From positions 1 through 64,000 of the forward strand of contig JAFWGE010000031.1 of the NCBI GenBank assembly GCA_017512485.1: DNA of 64,000 nucleotides, written 5' to 3'. Under the pieces are notes generated by a model that was not told where the DNA came from, did no database searches, and worked only from the letters and a program-made list of their open reading frames with translations. The position numbers and the translations under genes were made by a program. The stretch is from Oscillospiraceae bacterium (GTDB taxonomy: Bacteria > Bacillota > Clostridia > Oscillospirales > Oscillospiraceae). How positions within the stretch are numbered: position 1 is the stretch's first letter; every line of letters begins with the position of its first letter. Positions 1 through 7,569 of this stretch are shown in pieces.

Positions 1-239
1 CAGGTGTCCATACTGGCAGCCCCTGCCCCCGAAAGGATCACTTCCTGTAACCACATGGGGCTCGGGTTGATTAGCCCGCTCAGCTCCGCGGAGCCCTCGC
101 CGTACGCGCTGCCGGCGTCCGTTGTGACCGGCTCCGCCGCGACCGCCTCATCGGGCTCCTCCCGGGCTCCCGACGAAAGGGGCAGCACGCCCGCCAGCAT
201 CACCAGTACAAGGAGCAGACTGACTGTTCGCTTCGCCAT
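1..239 (-). CDS. Secreted or surface protein, N-terminal part only
   Basis: On the minus strand an ATG at 239 follows a good ribosome binding site (AAGGAGGG, about 7 bases upstream) and opens a frame without stops to the window edge, giving 79 residues. It starts with a typical Sec signal peptide: basic MAKR, then a hydrophobic stretch rich in L and V ending near residue 25. The following mature segment is rich in Glu, Asp, Ala and Gly. The function cannot be told from this fragment. It is transcribed away from the hairpin array and lies next to a sortase/pilus locus, so a surface protein is possible. The rest of the gene is outside the window. Confidence 0.7.
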   Translation of the reverse strand, partial: MAKRTVSLLLVLVMLAGVLPLSSGAREEPDEAVAAEPVTTDAGSAYGEGSAELSGLINPSPMWLQEVILSGAGAASMDT

Positions 240-390
240 ATTCGCGCCCTCCTTTTTCGTGTTTTCAGCGATAATGCAAATAATAGTTAAATTTATACAT
301 TTTAATTCTACCATGCCGCAAAAGCTTTGGCAATTATTATTCTGCGGAGAACATCCGATAAGAAATAACATCCTGCTGCATAAAAACAAT

Positions 391-645
391 TCGGCTCACA
401 GGGTGAGCCGATTCGGAGAAGCGCAGTATAAAGTGAAATCTTTTGCCACGCGGCAAAAGGTGAAATCGAAGGCTACCGCCTTCGGTGAAATCGTTCGGCT
501 GCGCCTCTCGGCGAAATGAAATCCGTTCTCGGCCCCGCAAAGCGGGATTTCACCGCGCAGCGATTTCACCCACCACAGGTGGATTTCACCCGTCCTTTAG
601 GACGGATTTCATTGAAAAAAACCTCGTCGACCGACGAGGTTTTTT
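391..645. repeat. Array of short hairpins separated by TGAAATC / GATTTCA
   Basis: Eight copies of a 7-base word occur here: TGAAATC at 434, 461, 486 and 517, then its complement GATTTCA at 546, 562, 582 and 605. The four direct copies face the four inverted copies, so the block can fold into one long nested structure. Between the copies sit different small perfect hairpins: 441-458 (TTTTGCC/GGCAAAA), 468-483 (GAAGGC/GCCTTC), 534-546 (CCCGC/GCGGG), 570-581 (CCACC/GGTGG) and 590-604 (CGTCCT/AGGACG). A 9-bp hairpin at 391-411 precedes it. A terminator-like hairpin flanked by A6 and T6 (616-645) closes it. No credible gene lies in 240-790. Confidence 0.8.
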
Positions 646-647
646 CA

Positions 648-668
648 TGGCACGCCTGGAGGGATTCG
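648..668 (-). repeat. Partial copy of the tRNA-Arg 3' end
   Basis: Twenty-one bases here are identical to positions 792-812, the CCA end, acceptor 3' strand and part of the T arm of the neighbouring tRNA-Arg. The identity stops abruptly and no cloverleaf follows, so this is a fragment. It could be an attachment-site remnant or a decayed tRNA copy. It directly follows the hairpin array. Confidence 0.7.
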
Positions 669-750
669 CCCGCCTCCGGGCGGGCCGGGGCGCGGCTCTG
701 ACGTGCCACCGGCACGTCATTCACTCCCGCGCCCTTCAAATCCCCTTTTT

Positions 751-791
751 AAAAAAATAATCCAGCCCCGCAAAAGCGGGACTGGATTATT
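751..791 (-). terminator. Terminator downstream of tRNA-Arg
   Basis: Read on the minus strand, the tRNA is followed at once by AATAATCCAG plus CCCGC, a TTTTG loop, the matching GCGGG/CTGGATTATT arm, and then a run of seven T. This is a standard intrinsic terminator. Confidence 0.85.
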
Positions 792-868
792 TGGCACGCC
801 TGGAGGGATTCGAACCCCCGACCTACTGGTTCGTAGCCAGTCACTCTATCCAACTGAGCTACAAGCGC
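792..868 (-). tRNA. tRNA-Arg (anticodon ACG)
   Basis: The minus strand reads a full cloverleaf: a 7-bp acceptor stem (GCGCTTG with CAGGCGT, two wobble pairs), a D arm with AGTTGGATAGA, an anticodon stem ACTGG/CCAGT enclosing loop CTACGAA (anticodon ACG), and a T arm with GGTTCGAATCC. The CCA end is encoded. ACG is the usual arginine anticodon for CGN codons in bacteria. A strong terminator follows directly. Confidence 0.95.
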
Positions 869-983
869 ATTTTCCGCAGACGTTATTACGTCCACTGCCC
901 AAGGATTTTAGCATACGCGGAATGAAAATGCAATAGATAAACCAAATATTTTTCTGGTGCCTCAGTGGCGGCTCATCTGCCGG

Positions 984-1241
984 ACTCAGCCTTTGTCGTC
1001 CTGAGCGCAGCCGCGCAGCGGCGCTCCCCCCACCGTCATCCTGAGCGAAGCCGCGCAGCGGCGAAGCCGAAGGATCTTTTCACCGGAAGTGTCATTCAAT
1101 AAGATCTTTCGACTCCGCTACGCTCCGCTCAAGATGACAAGGGGAGGGGGCGTTCGCTCCGCTCAGACATGACAAGAGGGGAGGCGCTCCGCTCAGGGTA
1201 ACAAAAAGGTCGTCGACAATACATGGTCTGCTTCCGCATGC
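984..1241. repeat. Dispersed repeat block, left of the first sortase gene
   Basis: Two copies of a CCTGAGCG-type repeat (near 998 and 1040) lead into GAAGGATCTTTT. Further GCTCCGCTCA words follow at about 1122, 1155 and 1186. Bases 1181-1240 match 2345-2405 on the other side of the sortase gene at roughly nine of ten positions. Translations of such blocks give spurious peptides. No gene is seen between the tRNA and the sortase, 869-1272. Confidence 0.7.
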
Positions 1242-1272
1242 CCTCATACAGCGGCCGATGCAATGGGGCGCC

Positions 1273-2127
1273 TCATTTGCCGACCTCCCGCGCCACCACA
1301 ACAAGGCGGCCGTCCTCCGTGTGGTAATTGCAGGTGGAGAGAACAAGTATGGAATCGCCGAATGAGGCGTTCACTCCCGTGTCGCAGACGGAGGCCTGCT
1401 TCACCTGCTTTACATATTCCGAGAAAGTCTCCTCGTCGGGCAGGTCGTAATATTCGTAATAATGGAAGCTGCCGTCGTCCGTGTAGTAGTCCACGCTGGT
1501 GAGGAAGACCGCCATTACCTCATACTCGTGCTTCTCGTACAGGGTGTCAAAGTTAATGACGGGGTGCTCCCTGCAGAAGTCCTCCTCCAGGAAATACGCC
1601 AACTGGCCGAACATGGTCATGTTCTTCATGTTGTGTCCGTAAATCAGGAAGTAGTCGCCGTCGGGGCGGCAGTTGGCGTCCAGAAACGGCACGCCGCTAT
1701 GGGAGTAGGTACCGTCGAAGGCCCGGCGCAGATAGTACTCCGGCTCCTCGGGAGTGTAGACCACGGGATAGTCTATGTCCGTGCCTTCTATGGTAAGCCA
1801 GCCGAAGAAATCGGAATTGAGCTCGTAAATGGGCAGATACTCGGGCAGGGGCTCCGGAGGGAGCTGCTCCTCCTCGCCGGTCTCCGGAGCTTCGGACTCC
1901 GTGGCCTGAGCGGCCTGCTCCCGGTCTTCACCTCCGCTGTCCGGCACAACGGTGGCAGCCGCTGCCTCGGAAGACGCCCTCCGCCTAAGCTGGGAGAGCT
2001 CCGTAAAGGCGCTTTTCTCCTTCCCGGCCGCAACAAGCTCCGAGACGAGCTTATAGCCCGCAAAACAGAAGACTGCGGAAAACACTACTATGATTATTAT
2101 GAGTACGGGAGTAAAACGACGTTTCAA
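1273..2127 (-). CDS. Class B sortase (first copy)
   Basis: This 284-residue membrane-anchored transpeptidase would join surface or pilus proteins to each other or to peptidoglycan. An N-terminal membrane helix (about residues 7-27) is followed by an acidic, Ala/Glu-rich linker (40-95) and the sortase fold. The catalytic triad is visible: H165 in IYGHNM, C266 in LSTC and R274 in DGRLVVV, as in class B enzymes. The start is TTG at 2127, with GAGG nine bases upstream. A terminator (2487-2527) and repeats separate it from the pilus genes, so it may be transcribed on its own. It could serve as the housekeeping anchor while the sortase at 3703 polymerises pilins, but that division is inferred. Confidence 0.92.
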   Translation of the reverse strand: MKRRFTPVLIIIIVVFSAVFCFAGYKLVSELVAAGKEKSAFTELSQLRRRASSEAAAATVVPDSGGEDREQAAQATESEAPETGEEEQLPPEPLPEYLPIYELNSDFFGWLTIEGTDIDYPVVYTPEEPEYYLRRAFDGTYSHSGVPFLDANCRPDGDYFLIYGHNMKNMTMFGQLAYFLEEDFCREHPVINFDTLYEKHEYEVMAVFLTSVDYYTDDGSFHYYEYYDLPDEETFSEYVKQVKQASVCDTGVNASFGDSILVLSTCNYHTEDGRLVVVAREVGK

Positions 2128-2188
2128 TGCAGTTTACCTCACTCGTATTTCGTTATTATGGACGTTGATGCTTGTTCGTGGAAACCCT

Positions 2189-2484
2189 TCATACGGCGGC
2201 TGCGCCGCCACCTTCCCCCACTGGGGGGAAGCCTTTTTGCCCTCATGCCTCCGTATGATAAGTGTCGAAGCATATTTATGATCGAAAGTGCCAAACTATA
2301 AGACCCTTCGACTCCGCTGCGCTCCGCTCAGGGTGACACGATGGGAAGGCGCTCCAGTCAGGATAACAAAAAGGTTGTCGGCAATACGTGGTTTGCTTCC
2401 GCATGAACTTGTGAGGAGGCTGATACGGCCCCTCATCAGTCACGGCGCAGCAGCGCCGCGACAGCTTCCCCCGAGGGGGAAGCC
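2189..2484. repeat. Dispersed repeat block, right of the first sortase gene
   Basis: Two repeat families are mixed here. One element, GCGCCGCCACCTTCCCCC-like with GGGGGAAGCC, occurs at 2195-2232 and again in divergent form at 2440-2483. Between them, 2309-2405 repeats the block left of the sortase, including AACAAAAAGGT and TGCTTCCGCATG. The interval 2128-2486 contains no supported gene beyond the sortase's own ribosome binding site. Confidence 0.7.
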
Positions 2485-2486
2485 AC

Positions 2487-2527
2487 AAAAAACGCGGGGG
2501 CGGCACTGTGCCGTCACCGCGTTTTTT
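2487..2527 (-). terminator. Terminator of the pilus operon
   Basis: A symmetric hairpin, AAAAAACGCGG with CCGCGTTTTTT, encloses an inner CGGCAC/TGCCG stem. It sits 30 bases after the last pilin gene on the minus strand and could also work on the plus strand. Confidence 0.85.
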
Positions 2528-2556
2528 ATGCAATTTCAAATAAACTGTTTAAATGC

Positions 2557-3678
2557 TCAGCCGTTCTGCTTTTTCTTCACCGCTACAATCGCTACGCACA
2601 CCACCACGGCGCTGACCGCCAGAAGGACTATCCACAGCGTGAGGTTCGTGTTGTCTCCGGTCTCGGGGGTGGGGGTCACAGGGGAAGGAACGGGAGTCGT
2701 GGGAGCCGGAGGAGTGGGAGCGGGAGGGGTGGGCACGGGAGGAGTGGGAGCCGGGGGCGTGGGAACCGGAGGCGTGGGAGTGGGGGTGGGCGTATAGTCC
2801 TGATAGACATTGGAGAACTCGGGACTCGTCACCTCGGCGCCGGAATGATCCTTATAGGAGACGTCCAGCGTCACCTGATTGCCCACAAGGGAAACTTTCA
2901 CGGTAAGTGTGTATATCTCGGTGCTGTACTGGTACCTGTCGGTACCGGGGATCTCGCGGATGGTATATACAAAGGTCTTGCCCACATGGGTCTCGTCGAA
3001 GGTCATCCAGCCGAACTCATACTCGCCGGGGCCGTACTTGGTCATATACAGAGCGCCGGTCTCGGGATCGGTCTCGGCCTCCTTGTTGTCGGGCATAGGA
3101 TAGCCCTTCTCGGCAGGTGTCATGGCGAAGATGAAGGGGGAATTTGCAGGGGCGGTACCGTTATAGGAGAGCACCTTTTTCTTCACCGGGGGGTCCAGAT
3201 AGGCGGGAAGGATCTCGTCGTCGGGGTAGGTGTTGGTGAACACCGCTGTGTCCACCTTGTCGCCCTTGGGGTCCTCCAGGACGGTGGTGGCGCCCACAGT
3301 GCCGTCCTCTGCCACAGACACATAAACAGTGAGCTTATAAACAGAGCTGTCGTAGATCGCCTTGGGATTGGAGCCGGGGAGCTGACGGATGGTGTAGTTG
3401 TAAATACCGATATCCGTATAGCTCATAGTAAATTTGACGTCTCCGGAACCGGTGACAGCCTGGGTATAAACGCCGTCCACCGCACCCGCGGGCAGCGGCG
3501 CGCCGGCGGTGACCGCGGCAAGCTCCACAGTCACTGAGTCGGATTTGGCGTCGCCCTTGCAGGTGACCTTCACCGGTACCTCCACAGTCAGAGCCTCGTC
3601 CAAGGCTAAAGCCGGTACCGCGGCAAGCGCCAGCAGCATCAGCAGCGCCAGGGCGCAGCTCAGAATTCTCTTAATCAT
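2557..3678 (-). CDS. Pilin-like surface protein with two isopeptide domains and a Pro-Thr stalk
   Basis: The 373-residue protein has a signal peptide (1-26), then two similar beta domains (about 28-155 and 160-293). Each ends in the pattern Y-x-L-T-V-x-V followed by F-x-N-x-Y, typical of FctA/Spy0128-type pilin domains that form intramolecular isopeptide bonds. A Pro-Thr stalk (296-337) leads to a sorting signal, PTPETGD, a hydrophobic helix and a KKKQNG tail. It should be anchored by a class B sortase, either as the cell-wall basal pilin or as an accessory pilin. It is the last gene of the pilus operon, 24 bases after the sortase gene, with a GGAGG ribosome binding site at the chosen ATG. 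The two-domain, proline-stalk design suits a basal subunit (inference). Confidence 0.85.
   Translation of the reverse strand: MIKRILSCALALLMLLALAAVPALALDEALTVEVPVKVTCKGDAKSDSVTVELAAVTAGAPLPAGAVDGVYTQAVTGSGDVKFTMSYTDIGIYNYTIRQLPGSNPKAIYDSSVYKLTVYVSVAEDGTVGATTVLEDPKGDKVDTAVFTNTYPDDEILPAYLDPPVKKKVLSYNGTAPANSPFIFAMTPAEKGYPMPDNKEAETDPETGALYMTKYGPGEYEFGWMTFDETHVGKTFVYTIREIPGTDRYQYSTEIYTLTVKVSLVGNQVTLDVSYKDHSGAEVTSPEFSNVYQDYTPTPTPTPPVPTPPAPTPPVPTPPAPTPPAPTTPVPSPVTPTPETGDNTNLTLWIVLLAVSAVVVCVAIVAVKKKQNG
2668..2793 (-). repeat. Repeat encoding the Pro-Thr stalk
   Basis: Tandem 15-base units of the type GGAGTGGGAGCCGGA (plus strand) code for PTPPA/PTPPV pentapeptides just before the sorting signal. Such repeats change length by slippage and set how far the protein projects through the cell wall. 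Confidence 0.85.
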
Positions 3679-3702
3679 CCCTTATCTCCTCCAATTAAGG
3701 CG

Positions 3703-4461
3703 TTAGTGTTTGAACATCTGCGTTATCACAACCGTTCTGGAGTCGGAAAAATCCGCAGAACAGGTGGACAGTGCAAGGAACTGTGCGTCTTCCCCCGTTT
3801 CCGGGAGGCTGTCTGAAACAAATATGGCTTTACTCCGGATAAAAGCCAGAAGCTCGTCGGCGTCCTGGTTCTCCCTGACCTCGAAGATATTTTCGTCGGA
3901 GGCGGAAACAATTACAAGCGCCACTACCTTCAGGCCGTATACGGCCCCGCGGGTCATGAGCAAGCCCGTGTCGGTCTCCCGGAAGAACTTCTCCTGGCGG
4001 TAGAGGTCCAGGTCGCCGAACATGTTGCTGTTGGACATGTGGTGGCCGTAGACCAGGTTATACGTATCGGAGAAGTCCGGAGCGTTGCCGCAGTCCAGGA
4101 AGATGCTGCCGGCCAGGGCGAAATTGCCGTAGACGTCCTTATTTATGTACGTGAGGTTCGACGTCCCCTGGAGCACCGGGAAGTCTATATTGGTGCCGTC
4201 CATGGTGAGCCAGGCGCGCACATCGGGGTTGACGGCCAAGAGGTCGTCAAAGGAGGGGACCTCAACTCCGCCATCCGCCGTCTTTGACAAGACGGGCTTG
4301 AGCTCCTTCATCTGCATCTGGACGTTCTCAGCCTGCCTGTAAACCTGGTTGTTATCCCAGAGGGAGTACATGGAATAGGCGCCGAAAAGCAATATTGCCA
4401 GCAGTACGACGAGACTCACAAAGGAATTGATCAGCCGAACACAGGTCCGTGCAGCGGACAT
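3703..4461 (-). CDS. Class B sortase (pilus-associated)
   Basis: This 252-residue sortase lies between pilin genes and is the likely pilus polymerase. A membrane helix (about residues 14-34) precedes the catalytic domain. The catalytic residues are H140 in VYGHHM, C234 in LSTC and R242 in DSRTVV. A TTG three codons upstream (4470) is also in frame, but the AAAGGAG ribosome binding site touches that TTG and lies nine bases from the ATG at 4461, so the ATG was chosen. It is 24 bases upstream of the two-domain pilin gene. Pili built by class B sortases are known from Streptococcus pyogenes FCT loci, which share this gene set. Confidence 0.92.
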   Translation of the reverse strand: MSAARTCVRLINSFVSLVVLLAILLFGAYSMYSLWDNNQVYRQAENVQMQMKELKPVLSKTADGGVEVPSFDDLLAVNPDVRAWLTMDGTNIDFPVLQGTSNLTYINKDVYGNFALAGSIFLDCGNAPDFSDTYNLVYGHHMSNSNMFGDLDLYRQEKFFRETDTGLLMTRGAVYGLKVVALVIVSASDENIFEVRENQDADELLAFIRSKAIFVSDSLPETGEDAQFLALSTCSADFSDSRTVVITQMFKH

Positions 4462-4537
4462 GGCGGTCAACTCCTTTCAAAGTCCCGTCCCCGATATTCC
4501 GGCGGGAGACCCGCCGGAATATCGGAGCGAAGTAAAA

Positions 4538-5536
4538 TCAGTCTTCCTCGTAGCGGCGCTTGCGGAGCAGCACTGCCACGGCGGCCAGCAGGACGGCGCC
4601 GCCTATAACTATGTAGGGCAGGCTGTCCAGGGCTATGCCGGTCTCAATTACGGAATCCTTGGTGTTGGTAACAACAGCGGCTACGGGCGTATCTTTTGCT
4701 ATCGTGCCTTCATCGTTTTCATAAGTGGCCGTATATCCCTCGTCGGAGTTGATATCACCGGAGAGGTGCTTGGCGTCCTCTTCCACCTTGTAGGTGACGC
4801 CGGCGGGGAGGTTCTTGATGCTCACGGTCTCGTCGTCGGCCAGCTTGATGTTGATCTCCTTGGAGCCGGTCCAACCGTCTCCGGCGATGGTCTGAGTGTT
4901 GCCGGCGTCTGAGCCGCCCGAAACGGTGATATCGGACCAGACCTTAAGATCTGTCTCGGTGGTGATGGTGACCTTGATGTCGAAGAGCTTGTCCTTCCTG
5001 CCGTATTCGCCTTTGACGACCTTCTTGACGGTCAGGGCGCCGACGTCCTCGGGCAGGTACTCATAAGTATTGGCAAGGGTGTCATTTTTGTTCCCGGATT
5101 CATCCTTGGTGATACCGGCTTCAAAGACCTTGAGGCAGCTGTTCTCATAGTCGTAGACTATCTGAACGGTGATGCTGATGGATTCCTTACTGTAGGTGAC
5201 GCCCTGGGTGTCGCCCTCAACCATTTTGATGGTGTAGACATATTTGCCCACCTTGGAATAAGAGGGGAGCTTTACGGTGACGTCGTTGCTCTTGCCGGAA
5301 ACTGTGACATCGTCGATGGTCACATTGGTGGAGTCGGGGTTATCGTCAGCCGGCGTAGAGGTGAACGAAAGGGTCTCCTTGGGAACGATGTCCGAATCGT
5401 ATGTCACCTTGAAGGTAACAACGTCGGTATCGGTTGGGGTGAATGTCCATGTGGAGGTGTCCACCGCAGCGAGCGCGGCCGCGCTGAGACCGGCGACCAG
5501 CACAAGCGCAAGGACAACGGAAAGGATCTTTTTCAT
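4538..5536 (-). CDS. Pilin with FctA-like and C-terminal anchor domains
   Basis: The 332-residue precursor has a signal peptide (1-24), an FctA-like beta domain (about 26-160, ending in LANTYEY) and a second domain starting GALTVKKVVKGEYG near residue 166 and closing with VVTNTK. It ends with the sorting signal VIETGI, the block ALDSLPY, a hydrophobic helix and RKRRYEED. The second domain and the LDSLPY block also occur in the next pilin upstream. Likely the backbone or an accessory pilin of the same fibre. The start has AAAGGAG upstream, and the gene lies in the minus-strand pilus operon between the other pilin and a class B sortase. Confidence 0.88.
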   Translation of the reverse strand: MKKILSVVLALVLVAGLSAAALAAVDTSTWTFTPTDTDVVTFKVTYDSDIVPKETLSFTSTPADDNPDSTNVTIDDVTVSGKSNDVTVKLPSYSKVGKYVYTIKMVEGDTQGVTYSKESISITVQIVYDYENSCLKVFEAGITKDESGNKNDTLANTYEYLPEDVGALTVKKVVKGEYGRKDKLFDIKVTITTETDLKVWSDITVSGGSDAGNTQTIAGDGWTGSKEINIKLADDETVSIKNLPAGVTYKVEEDAKHLSGDINSDEGYTATYENDEGTIAKDTPVAAVVTNTKDSVIETGIALDSLPYIVIGGAVLLAAVAVLLRKRRYEED

Positions 5537-5591
5537 AGATGCTTTCTCCTTTAGTCGATCAAATAGGATAATGTGTGTTTCGCGGCGCCGA

Positions 5592-6635
5592 TCAATAATC
5601 GGAGGCGCGGCGCTTGTTGAGAATGATCACCACGGCGGCGAACATGGCCATAACAGCCATCAGAACGTAGGGCAGGCTGTCCAGGGTGATTCCGGTGTCG
5701 GGGGTTGTTTTCTTTTCATTGTTGACAGTGACGGTGGTAGCAGCTGAATTAATAGCCGTAGCGGTATCTACTTCTCCGGTTGTAGTATATTTTTCCGAAG
5801 AATAATCAGCCTCATCAACAGTATAGGTTACGCCATAGGGAATATTAGCAAATGTAAGAGTTTCACCATGCTTAAGTTTAAAACTGATAGTAGCAACACC
5901 GCTACTATTCCAATCGGAAGTAGCAACAGTGGTAGGATTACTCGTGTGAGACCCGCCAGATATTGTGATGGGTGCACCAACAGTATCCCCGGTAGGGGCG
6001 GTAAGAGTTACTGTAAAATCAAAATATTTAGATTGATCACCCATATTACCAGATACTGTCTTTGCCACAGACAGAGAACCGGCGGAATACTCATTTGTAA
6101 AGGTATCAGACTTAGTGTCTCCAGACCCTTCAGTATGGATAGCGGCTATCTCAAGGAGTCCAGATGATCCCTGAGTAACAGTAACAACAAGCTTGATGGG
6201 CGTAGCATTGGCGCCGTATTTAACACCAGCCATGTTGCCATCGGTCTCGGTGATGGAGTAAGTATATACTCCGACGCCGGTATAGGCAGGAAGTGTAATG
6301 ACCAGATTGGAAGTAGATCCTTCAGTAGTTGCAGCGCCCTGGGCATATGCAGCGAGTGTAACACTCACAAGATTCGGCATCTTCTCTAGAGTAATGCCGT
6401 CGGCCGCATCGGCAACGGAAACTTTCTCAAAAGTGAAAGCAACCGTTTCAGCAGGGCTGGTAGTATCAGCGTTCGTTGCCTTATATGTCTTAACTACATT
6501 TACCGTATTCTGCTGGTTCGCAGGCATGGTCTGATTTGCATTCTCAGGGTTTCCAGTCTGACTATCAGCCAAAGCCACGACGCCGAGGCTCAGCACGATA
6601 GCCAGAGCCAGGACAATGGAAAGTACCTTTTTCAT
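5592..6635 (-). CDS. Major-pilin candidate with FctA-like domain
   Basis: The 347-residue precursor has a signal peptide (1-23), a first domain with VVKTYK near its start (a possible isopeptide lysine) and an FTNEY close near residue 175. The second domain starts SLSVAKTVSGNMG and ends TVNNEKK. The sorting signal is TPDTGI followed by TLDSLPY, a hydrophobic helix and a KRR tail. Its architecture matches the neighbouring 332-residue pilin, and the two probably copolymerise. The middle of the gene (about 5700-6500) is visibly richer in A and T than its neighbours, suggesting recombination or a recently exchanged, immune-exposed segment. The ribosome binding site is GGAGG. Confidence 0.88.
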   Translation of the reverse strand: MKKVLSIVLALAIVLSLGVVALADSQTGNPENANQTMPANQQNTVNVVKTYKATNADTTSPAETVAFTFEKVSVADAADGITLEKMPNLVSVTLAAYAQGAATTEGSTSNLVITLPAYTGVGVYTYSITETDGNMAGVKYGANATPIKLVVTVTQGSSGLLEIAAIHTEGSGDTKSDTFTNEYSAGSLSVAKTVSGNMGDQSKYFDFTVTLTAPTGDTVGAPITISGGSHTSNPTTVATSDWNSSGVATISFKLKHGETLTFANIPYGVTYTVDEADYSSEKYTTTGEVDTATAINSAATTVTVNNEKKTTPDTGITLDSLPYVLMAVMAMFAAVVIILNKRRASDY

Positions 6636-6712
6636 GTGGTTTATCCTCCAAAAATATTTTATTTACTATATTTATCATCCCTGCGGGATGGAAAGCGGGG
6701 GTCTGCGGAGCT

Positions 6713-7276
6713 TTACAGCTCCCTGCGGCGCAGGATGGTTATCACTTTTCCCTGCACCTGACTGTAAGGTACGGCGCCGAAATCACGGCTGTCCGTAGAT
6801 TCAGTCCTGTGGTCTCCCAGGAGGAAGGCCGAGTCTTCGGGGACCCTGTACGGGTAAGTGAGGGGCTCCCGTGCGTATGTGGGATAGATGATCTCTCCGC
6901 CCTGTACGGTGCCGTTGACAACAAGGCTTCCGGTGTCTTTAAGATCCACCACGTCGCCCCTGTTGGCGGCTATGCGGCTGACTATGCGCTTGCCGTTTAC
7001 TTCGCACACAACAACGTCTCCCTTGGAGTACTTCTGCTGCAGGCGGAAGGCGATGACCAGATCGCCGTCCTTCATGGCAGGGAACATATCCTGCCCGTGG
7101 ACCTGGGTGAACAGAAAGACCTGTGTGCAAAGCAGCCATCCTACTCCGAAGAGCAGCGCCAGGCGAACAACCAGCGAGAACATGTCGGAGCGGAAACGGA
7201 TGCTTTCGATACGCCGGTTTATTATCTTCTTTGCCGTTACCGGCGTGCGGGAGCGTGGCTTAGCCGCTGGGATCAC
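6713..7276 (-). CDS. SipA-like pilus assembly protein (signal peptidase fold, catalytic dyad replaced)
   Basis: The 187-residue protein is a type I signal peptidase homologue with an N-terminal membrane helix (about 33-55), and GDHRTESTDSRDFG is the conserved box E. The catalytic Ser motif reads GQDMFPAM, with Asp where GxSMxP has Ser. The lysine motif reads RIVSRIAANRGD, with Ser where YVKRVIGLPGD has Lys. Both catalytic residues are thus gone, as in SipA of streptococcal FCT pilus loci, which helps pilus assembly without peptidase activity. The start is GTG at 7276, inside the 3' end of the upstream small gene, which suggests translational coupling. Loss of activity is inferred from the motifs. 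Confidence 0.88.
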   Translation of the reverse strand: MIPAAKPRSRTPVTAKKIINRRIESIRFRSDMFSLVVRLALLFGVGWLLCTQVFLFTQVHGQDMFPAMKDGDLVIAFRLQQKYSKGDVVVCEVNGKRIVSRIAANRGDVVDLKDTGSLVVNGTVQGGEIIYPTYAREPLTYPYRVPEDSAFLLGDHRTESTDSRDFGAVPYSQVQGKVITILRRREL

Positions 7277-7565
7277 CGCCTCCCTCGGGCTGCCGCTCCT
7301 GCCCGGGTGGGCCTGTGCACTTGGCCTCTTTTATAAGGACGTTGCAGCGCACACGCTCCGCCTCGAGGGCTTTGGTATAAAGAGCATCCAGCTCGGTGAT
7401 TTTCTTCCAGACGTTCCTCTCGTCCACTCCGCCGAAGATACGCCGTCGGAATTTAACCTTCTTAAGCCATTCGAGGATCTCAGCCCGTTCCTCGGGCATC
7501 CGCTCCCCGCCGGCCTCGGCGGGCGGACCCGTGATCCGCTTGCCGGAATACTTACCGCCTGCCAT
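7260..7565 (-). CDS. Small charged protein of the pilus operon
   Basis: A 101-residue protein with no signal peptide or membrane helix. Its middle is highly charged and probably helical (EERAEILEWLKKVKFRRR, then DERNVWKKITELDALYTKAL), and the tail is Gly/Pro-rich. Its ATG follows the adhesin stop codon by four bases, and its own stop overlaps the SipA-like gene by 17 bases, so it is translationally coupled on both sides. The tight packing supports a real gene. A cytoplasmic helper for pilus assembly or regulation is possible; I do not recognise the family with certainty. Confidence 0.7.
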   Translation of the reverse strand: MAGGKYSGKRITGPPAEAGGERMPEERAEILEWLKKVKFRRRIFGGVDERNVWKKITELDALYTKALEAERVRCNVLIKEAKCTGPPGQERQPEGGGDPSG

Positions 7566-7569
7566 AGGC

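Noticed and set aside
391..645. Possible CRISPR array
   Set aside because: The repeated word is only 7 bases, it occurs in both orientations, and the intervals are short self-complementary stems rather than unique spacers. No cas genes are present.
1092..1346. Minus-strand frame containing HLERSVAESKD-type peptide
   Set aside because: This peptide is the translation of a dispersed DNA repeat; a similar one occurs at 2276-2539. It overlaps the end of the sortase gene.
2189..2484. Insertion sequence around the first sortase
   Set aside because: No transposase frame and no clear terminal inverted repeats; only short dispersed repeats are seen.
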